Assembly (NCBI GenBank): GCA_021850375.1
Contig: JAJZLZ010000021.1
Location: 1 to 18,808, forward strand
DNA: 18,808 bases
Origin: Microcaldota archaeon
GTDB lineage: Archaea > Micrarchaeota > Micrarchaeia > Micrarchaeales > Micrarchaeaceae
Reading direction: 5' to 3'
Shown here: piece after piece, positions 14,791 to 18,808 of the stretch
Layout: every line of letters starts with the position of its first letter
Numbering within the stretch: position 1 is the stretch's first letter
Notes under the pieces: model-generated
What the model saw: only the letters and a program-made list of their open reading frames with translations
Database searches by the model: none
What the model was told of the DNA's origin: nothing
Position numbers and translations under genes: made by a program

Positions 14791-15837
14791 ATGTATAAAA
14801 ATAATTATGAGCTTGAAAGCGAATTCAACAGGCGCTATAGCCCAACTACAAGCAGCATACTTCAAATTCTTTCCAATAATTCCAGGGCAACTATTTCCGA
14901 AATAGCGCAGGCGCTTGGGATATCAAGAAACAGTGCTGCGCGGCGCCTTAAGGCGATAGAGAAGGAATTTGGCATAAGCTACACTATAGAGCTATCGCAG
15001 AGCAGAATCGGTCTACAATCGCCGCACATAATACAGGTCAAATTTGATCGCGAAGCTGACTATGAAAAAATAGCAGAGGTCCTTGGTAATTCATACATAC
15101 CCCAGATTACATTTAGAACCTATGGGCTCTATGACATGGTTATATACGCGAACGCGACTTCCAAGATGAGATATGCAAAATGGGACCGAGAGATTAGGGT
15201 CGCACTGGCATCAAAATATGGCATGCACTGGAGGTCATCAGAGGTAATAATTAGAAGGCTGGGCTTCTTTCCTTTTAGCAACGGCTTAATAGACGCATCT
15301 AGGATCCAAGAAAAGGAGAAGGAGATATTAAAGATTTTAAATTCCAACTCAAGGATGCAAATGGCAGACATTGCAGATAATCTAGGCATTAACTACAAGA
15401 CGGCAATATACAGAATTAACGAGCTTGTGAAGAAGAAATACATAAAGCGCTTCACGATCTGCATGGACCCTCCAAAAGATTCCTGCCTTATAGGCGTATT
15501 TGGCAGATATCTTCCACCAAAGGATATGGCGATGGCATCAATAACAACGCGCAGGCTATTCACCAATGACGATCAGAGCGCGATAGCCTCGCGATGGCAG
15601 CTTAAGGCATCGCTTATTGGAAGCTATGACACATTTGCGATAGGGCTATTCGACAATTTCTACGCCGCTTACTCATATGGGGTAAAGGGTTTTAGATCAT
15701 CGCTTAAATCATCCGGGCCCATATCGCTTAGCCATGCCAGGATCGGCGAGGTAATTTGTGGCAGGCTGCCAATACGCAATATGGATATTAAAAAGGAATA
15801 CAGAGAACATATGGTTGCGCCTAAAAATTCGCAATAG
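14791..15837 (+). CDS. Tandem Lrp/AsnC-like transcription regulator
   Basis: This gene encodes 348 residues from an ATG at 14791. It carries two similar halves. Each starts with an AsnC-type helix-turn-helix: ILQILSNNSRATISEIAQAL then GISRNSAARRLKAIEKEFGI (~23-62), and ILKILNSNSRMQMADIADNL then GINYKTAIYRINELVKKKYI (~180-219). Each is followed by an alpha/beta region; the first (ITFRTYGLYDMVIYANATSK) looks like a RAM/ligand-binding domain, the second (LIGSYDTFAIGLFDNFY) is more diverged. Ordinary Lrp proteins are ~150 residues and dimerise, so this duplication may place both DNA-binding heads in one chain. The protein is cytoplasmic; target genes are unknown, with its own promoter and the divergent HAD gene the nearest candidates. 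Confidence 0.82.
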   Translation: MYKNNYELESEFNRRYSPTTSSILQILSNNSRATISEIAQALGISRNSAARRLKAIEKEFGISYTIELSQSRIGLQSPHIIQVKFDREADYEKIAEVLGNSYIPQITFRTYGLYDMVIYANATSKMRYAKWDREIRVALASKYGMHWRSSEVIIRRLGFFPFSNGLIDASRIQEKEKEILKILNSNSRMQMADIADNLGINYKTAIYRINELVKKKYIKRFTICMDPPKDSCLIGVFGRYLPPKDMAMASITTRRLFTNDDQSAIASRWQLKASLIGSYDTFAIGLFDNFYAAYSYGVKGFRSSLKSSGPISLSHARIGEVICGRLPIRNMDIKKEYREHMVAPKNSQ

Positions 15838-15866
15838 GCATTTAAATTTCAGTTTGGGATGCCTAT
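15834..15866. terminator. Inverted repeat joining two convergent stop codons
   Basis: ATAGGCAT (15834-15841) pairs perfectly with ATGCCTAT (15859-15866) around a 17-base loop. The plus stop TAG (15835-15837) lies in one arm and the minus stop (CTA, 15863-15865) in the other. It is a candidate bidirectional 3'-end structure. Confidence 0.45.
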
Positions 15867-17251
15867 GTATATATCGCATTTTCCTCTATCGGGGCGTTAA
15901 CAAGAATATTTGCGGTGCAGTATGATTCCCCTCCTCCTGCGCCAACGCTTGGGCCCGAATAGCAGCCACTGCCAGAGCATGACCATGAGCTAAATGTGTA
16001 GCCCGCGGCAGGCGTTGCACATACCATTACATTTGTTGTGCCATTAACCCACATCTCGCCAGAGGATGGATTTGTTGTGGTCATGTAGTCTCCGTTGCCA
16101 AGATAATTTGTTATTGAAAATCCTCCCTGCGCACTTGATGGGCTTGCGTATTGGGATATAGCATATTGCTGCACATAGCCTATGTTGAGCTTTGAGTCCT
16201 TGATTATTGTAAGCGTGCCAGATGTTGCGACAATCTTAACGCCGTCAAAGGTCATATTTGTGAAATTCTGCCTTATGCTAGGCCCTGATGCATAATCAGG
16301 TATTGCAACATCATAAGAGTACGAACCGGGATTAAAGTAGATATAGTTGCCGTTTAACTGATTGCAGCTATATGCAAGTCCGGCAATGTCAAATATGCTT
16401 GAGGATTCGCTGCCGCATCCGCTAAATCCGCTGACAATTGAGTACAGGGTTGTGGCCGGACTGAAGGATATGACGGACGTAGCCTGATATGTGCCAAAGT
16501 CCGCTCCAACAGCAGTTGATCCGCTGGAGTTTGATGATATGTATGCATATGCCTGCCCACCCTGGTCTGTTTGCGATAGAGCAGGATAGAGATTGTAGCT
16601 GTTTGGGCTTTCGGTGAAATTTATAGGTAGGCTCGGAAGAGCATAGCCGTTTAATTCTATTTTTGCTGTAATCAGATATTTCTGCCCATCGGAGAGGAAT
16701 GTAGGGTTCAACGGAGATATTGAAAGAGAGATAGGAATTGAAGATTTGGGCTGCGAGTGCGCCTGGAAACTTCCTACGTATATCTGATTTGAAGTTGAAG
16801 CGCATAACTCGTTGCCGGTTATAAGGCCGCAGTAGTGCGCGCTTAGGTATATGTTGCCAGATAGGTATTGATTGTCATAGGTCTGTTCTGGCGTTGTTAT
16901 TATGCACAGAATGCTTCCGCTCCCGCTTACGAACGTTGGCATGCATGCAGTTTTGGAGCTGTTTACATTGTTTATCTGCACATATGCCATCGGGTCATAG
17001 AGCGAATATTGCAGCTCGCTTTTTAAAAAGAGCGTGACTATTGCATTGTTCGACGCGGCAGCAGGCGCGATTACCACCTCCTCGCATATCATTCCGTCAA
17101 CAAAATTGCACGAGTTCGGGGCTATGAATGTTGGCTGAGTAAAGACCAAAAACAGAACTGTTATACTAAGGGCAACTATGAGCATCGCTACGCCATATGT
17201 GGTTAGATACTCTATGGATGACTGGCCACGAATGCGCGTTTGCTCATACAT
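15863..17251 (-). CDS. Class III signal-peptide (pilin-like) surface protein
   Basis: This gene encodes 462 residues from an ATG at 17251. The N terminus is a class III signal: basic MYEQTRIRG, predicted cleavage between Gly9 and Gln10, then QSSIEYL with Glu14 at +5 and a hydrophobic stretch to ~38. Such proteins are processed by an EppA/PibD-type peptidase and assemble through the hydrophobic helix. The mature part is very large for a pilin: a Cys-containing region (~45-160), an Ig/Big-like domain (~171-265), a beta-rich region (~268-370), and a C-terminal module (~384-458) with GYTFSSWSCSGSGC like B-repeat (InlB/Flg_new-type) domains. N-x-S/T sites and several Cys fit an extracellular, possibly glycosylated location. 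It may be a minor pilin or adhesin (inference). Confidence 0.85.
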   Translation of the reverse strand: MYEQTRIRGQSSIEYLTTYGVAMLIVALSITVLFLVFTQPTFIAPNSCNFVDGMICEEVVIAPAAASNNAIVTLFLKSELQYSLYDPMAYVQINNVNSSKTACMPTFVSGSGSILCIITTPEQTYDNQYLSGNIYLSAHYCGLITGNELCASTSNQIYVGSFQAHSQPKSSIPISLSISPLNPTFLSDGQKYLITAKIELNGYALPSLPINFTESPNSYNLYPALSQTDQGGQAYAYISSNSSGSTAVGADFGTYQATSVISFSPATTLYSIVSGFSGCGSESSSIFDIAGLAYSCNQLNGNYIYFNPGSYSYDVAIPDYASGPSIRQNFTNMTFDGVKIVATSGTLTIIKDSKLNIGYVQQYAISQYASPSSAQGGFSITNYLGNGDYMTTTNPSSGEMWVNGTTNVMVCATPAAGYTFSSWSCSGSGCYSGPSVGAGGGESYCTANILVNAPIEENAIYT

Positions 17252-17258
17252 CTAAAGC

Positions 17259-17283
17259 ACTAGTGTATAAATAAAAAACTAGT
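17259..17283. promoter_or_regulatory. TATA region of the pilin-like gene between two ACTAGT sites
   Basis: On the minus strand TTTTTTATTTATACA lies roughly 15-27 bases before the ATG at 17251. It is flanked by two copies of the palindrome ACTAGT (17259-17264 and 17278-17283). The repeats may bind a regulator or be chance. Confidence 0.35.
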
Positions 17284-17292
17284 TATTTAGCC

Positions 17293-17775
17293 CTATCTAT
17301 ACCTCCTATTGGAGTATTTGCCATTTATCGCTTCGTCAAGCGAATGCCTGAGCACGACCATTGCTTTGAGCCGCGAAGAATCCTCTATTCCCTTCTGGCG
17401 CGCTATGTGCTCTATCTGCCTGAACTTGTTTAGAAAATGCTTGTATGCAACAAATGCGGCTACGTATGCATCGCGCTCGTGGGGGTTTTTGATGTTTTGG
17501 TCCTTTGCAATTATTCGCTTGACTCTTAGCTCTATGTCTTTTTTAGGGGCAAATAAAAAAGCATTAAAGGCCGTGCAGGTCTTTTTGACAATATCTCCAG
17601 GCTCCGACTTATCTGATGCCACTATGATAGGTATGCCCGCGTTTTTTGCCTGCTCGATTATCCATCCCTTGCCTTTTGCGCTCCCACTATTTAGCATAAC
17701 CACTTTTCCGTTAAGGTCAAGGCACGCGACCCCGACACTCATGCCAGGGTCAATTCCCATAATGATATATTGCAA
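17293..17775 (-). CDS. DUF460-type RNase H-fold protein, N-terminal domain only
   Basis: The frame is 160 residues from a TTG at 17775; an ATG at 17760 (residue 6) would cut into the first beta strand, so TTG is preferred. Residues 1-110 match the start of archaeal DUF460 proteins: YIIMGIDPGMSVGVACLDLNG (strand plus Asp9), IPIIVASDKSEPGDIVKKTC (Asp55) and NPHERDAYVAA with Asp102. Those acids are placed like the catalytic residues of RuvC/YqgF-type RNase H folds, so a nuclease or nucleic-acid role is plausible. Family proteins I know are around 600 residues with C-terminal coiled regions; here only a ~50-residue helical tail follows. The 15-base gap to the upstream gene suggests co-transcription. 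Substrate is unknown. Confidence 0.75.
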   Translation of the reverse strand: MQYIIMGIDPGMSVGVACLDLNGKVVMLNSGSAKGKGWIIEQAKNAGIPIIVASDKSEPGDIVKKTCTAFNAFLFAPKKDIELRVKRIIAKDQNIKNPHERDAYVAAFVAYKHFLNKFRQIEHIARQKGIEDSSRLKAMVVLRHSLDEAINGKYSNRRYR

Positions 17776-17790
17776 CGCACCACTAAGGCA

Positions 17791-18795
17791 TTAGCTGCTC
17801 GTTATGCTTTTAATCGCATAATTAAGAGTCTGCGGCAGCGCAATGTACTTGCAGTCCGCTATGTATATTGGGGTTGATGTTATATGGTATGTGCTAACTA
17901 GCGCGGATTGGTAGTCTAGTGATTGCGTCGCATTCGCAAGGCACGATGCCATTGTGATTGAATTTTCCCCAGAACCCAGCACAACATCAAGCAGAGTGGC
18001 ATTGGTCAGCGGCTCTCCGTCAAATGCCACTGAGAGATTTGATACGAACTGCCCAAAGTCTTGCGTTCTTGATGCGCATGTTAGATACCGATTTAAATTG
18101 TCGGTATTGTACGTCCCGTATCCTGCATATTTTGACATCGCGTATTTACCTATCACAAAATAATAGCTCATGTCTATAGAGTTCGCATTATTCTTACCGT
18201 AGCTAATCGCAGACTCTAGCGCCTGCATTGCACCCGGAGCATACGGATCTGTCACAAAGTACAGCGGATATGGTGGTTTTGATGAGCACTCAGCCTGGCT
18301 TGAGACATCTATTGCGCCAAGCGTAGTCACGCTAAGATTCGGATTTGATATGGGCCTTAGATATGTTATATATGCCGAAGTTAAATTTAAGCTGTTGTCT
18401 GCAAGAAACATCGTGAGGTTGTATATGGTGTTGTTTGCGAGCGGATCAATGTATGGTATTCTCACCATCCATTCCTTAATTGACGGAACATAAGAGGCAT
18501 TTGACTGGTTTGCAATCGTATAATATGGCAAAAGCGAAGCTGTGCTGTTTATATTGGCGTAGTATGGCAATAGGTGCTGGGCCGCAGATATCGCCTGGCT
18601 GGCATTGGATATTGGCTGCGCGCACATTATGCCATTGCATGAATTTGATGTTACTATTCTTGCCGGCTTCATCGAATTCACTGCAAACAAAAGGGCAACT
18701 AGTATTACTACAAGCGCCAATAACGCTAGATGCAAATAATCCAGGCCAAAGTTTTTTGCTACTGGCTTGACTATAAATGACGGCTCTTTTACCAT
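17791..18795 (-). CDS. Membrane-anchored DsbA/thioredoxin-like protein lacking CxxC
   Basis: This gene encodes 334 residues from an ATG at 18795, with GAGG about 9 bases before it. A short cytoplasmic N terminus leads into one membrane helix (~20-40), then an extracellular part with many N-x-S/T sites and several Cys (53, 58, 170, 240, 285, 315). Residues ~176-330 follow a DsbA-like plan: strand YPLYFVTDPYAPGAM (176-190), a long helical insertion, then HITSTPIYIADCKYI (304-318) with Thr308-Pro309 as the cis-Pro loop. At the place where family members have D-P-x-C-P-x-C the sequence reads D-P-Y-A-P-G-A, so both active-site cysteines appear replaced by Ala (codons GCT and GCA). It is probably a non-catalytic chaperone or binding protein. 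The fold call is by eye. Confidence 0.65.
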   Translation of the reverse strand: MVKEPSFIVKPVAKNFGLDYLHLALLALVVILVALLFAVNSMKPARIVTSNSCNGIMCAQPISNASQAISAAQHLLPYYANINSTASLLPYYTIANQSNASYVPSIKEWMVRIPYIDPLANNTIYNLTMFLADNSLNLTSAYITYLRPISNPNLSVTTLGAIDVSSQAECSSKPPYPLYFVTDPYAPGAMQALESAISYGKNNANSIDMSYYFVIGKYAMSKYAGYGTYNTDNLNRYLTCASRTQDFGQFVSNLSVAFDGEPLTNATLLDVVLGSGENSITMASCLANATQSLDYQSALVSTYHITSTPIYIADCKYIALPQTLNYAIKSITSS

Positions 18796-18808
18796 CTTAA
18801 GTTCCTCG

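Noticed and set aside
17309..17794. 161-residue plus-strand ORF opposite the DUF460-type gene
   Set aside because: The minus-strand frame has clear RNase H-fold motifs; the plus frame is Ser/Cys/Phe-rich with no motif.
1..18808. CRISPR array, insertion sequence or prophage
   Set aside because: No regularly spaced repeats, transposase-like ORF, integrase or structural phage genes were found on either strand.

Overview
The window looks archaeal, and most like a DPANN lineage such as Micrarchaeota (inference, no phylogeny run). Pointers are leaderless-type promoters with TATA elements about 20-30 bases before start codons (GTATATATAC occurs twice), frequent GTG/TTG starts, a class III (archaeal pilin) signal peptide with an R-G|Q-S-S-I-E-Y core, a DUF460-type RNase H-fold protein, an RNHCP zinc protein, archaeal-style zinc-ribbon membrane proteins, and a tRNA gene without an encoded CCA. 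The standard genetic code reads cleanly throughout.

Layout, left to right. Positions 1-680 hold the 3' part of a Pro/Gln/Tyr- and Thr-rich, C-terminally membrane-anchored protein. A small helical protein (733-1125, minus) and a 538-residue LRV/HEAT plus ankyrin protein (1174-2790, plus) share one symmetrical TATA element. A DEAD-box RNA helicase follows (2891-4261, plus), facing a repeat-bearing, coiled, C-terminally membrane-anchored protein (4310-5254, minus). A threonine synthase-like PLP enzyme (5378-6472, plus) converges on two adjacent zinc-ribbon membrane proteins (6480-7449, minus). A NikR-type regulator (7482-7874, minus) and a nickel/cobalt-type transporter (7952-9019, plus) are divergent around a short dyad: a compact metal-homeostasis module. 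Two small proteins (9025-9390 unknown; 9457-9762 RNHCP family) run on the minus strand.

The middle holds a membrane-anchored winged-helix regulator with a Thr/Asn-rich ectodomain (10050-10979, plus), a probable frameshifted gene remnant (about 11090-11341), an EamA/DMT transporter (11324-12193, minus), and an apparent gene - tRNA-Glu(CUC) - gene transcription unit on the minus strand (13894 down to 12407: unknown helical protein, tRNA, HD-domain phosphohydrolase). A HAD hydrolase (14061-14651, minus) is divergent from a tandem-duplicated Lrp/AsnC-like regulator (14791-15837, plus).

The right end is a minus-strand surface block: a membrane-anchored thioredoxin/DsbA-like protein whose CxxC position reads A-P-G-A (17791-18795), a minimal DUF460-type nuclease-fold protein (17293-17775), and a large class III signal-peptide (pilin-like) protein with Ig-like and B-repeat-like modules (15863-17251).

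I see no CRISPR array, no transposase and no obvious phage genes. The most notable points are the active-site-less DsbA-like protein, the NikR/transporter divergon with intact nickel ligands, the gene-tRNA-gene packing, inverted repeats that embed stop codons at several gene ends, and the one-component membrane regulator. All functional calls are from motifs read by eye; no database search was possible.
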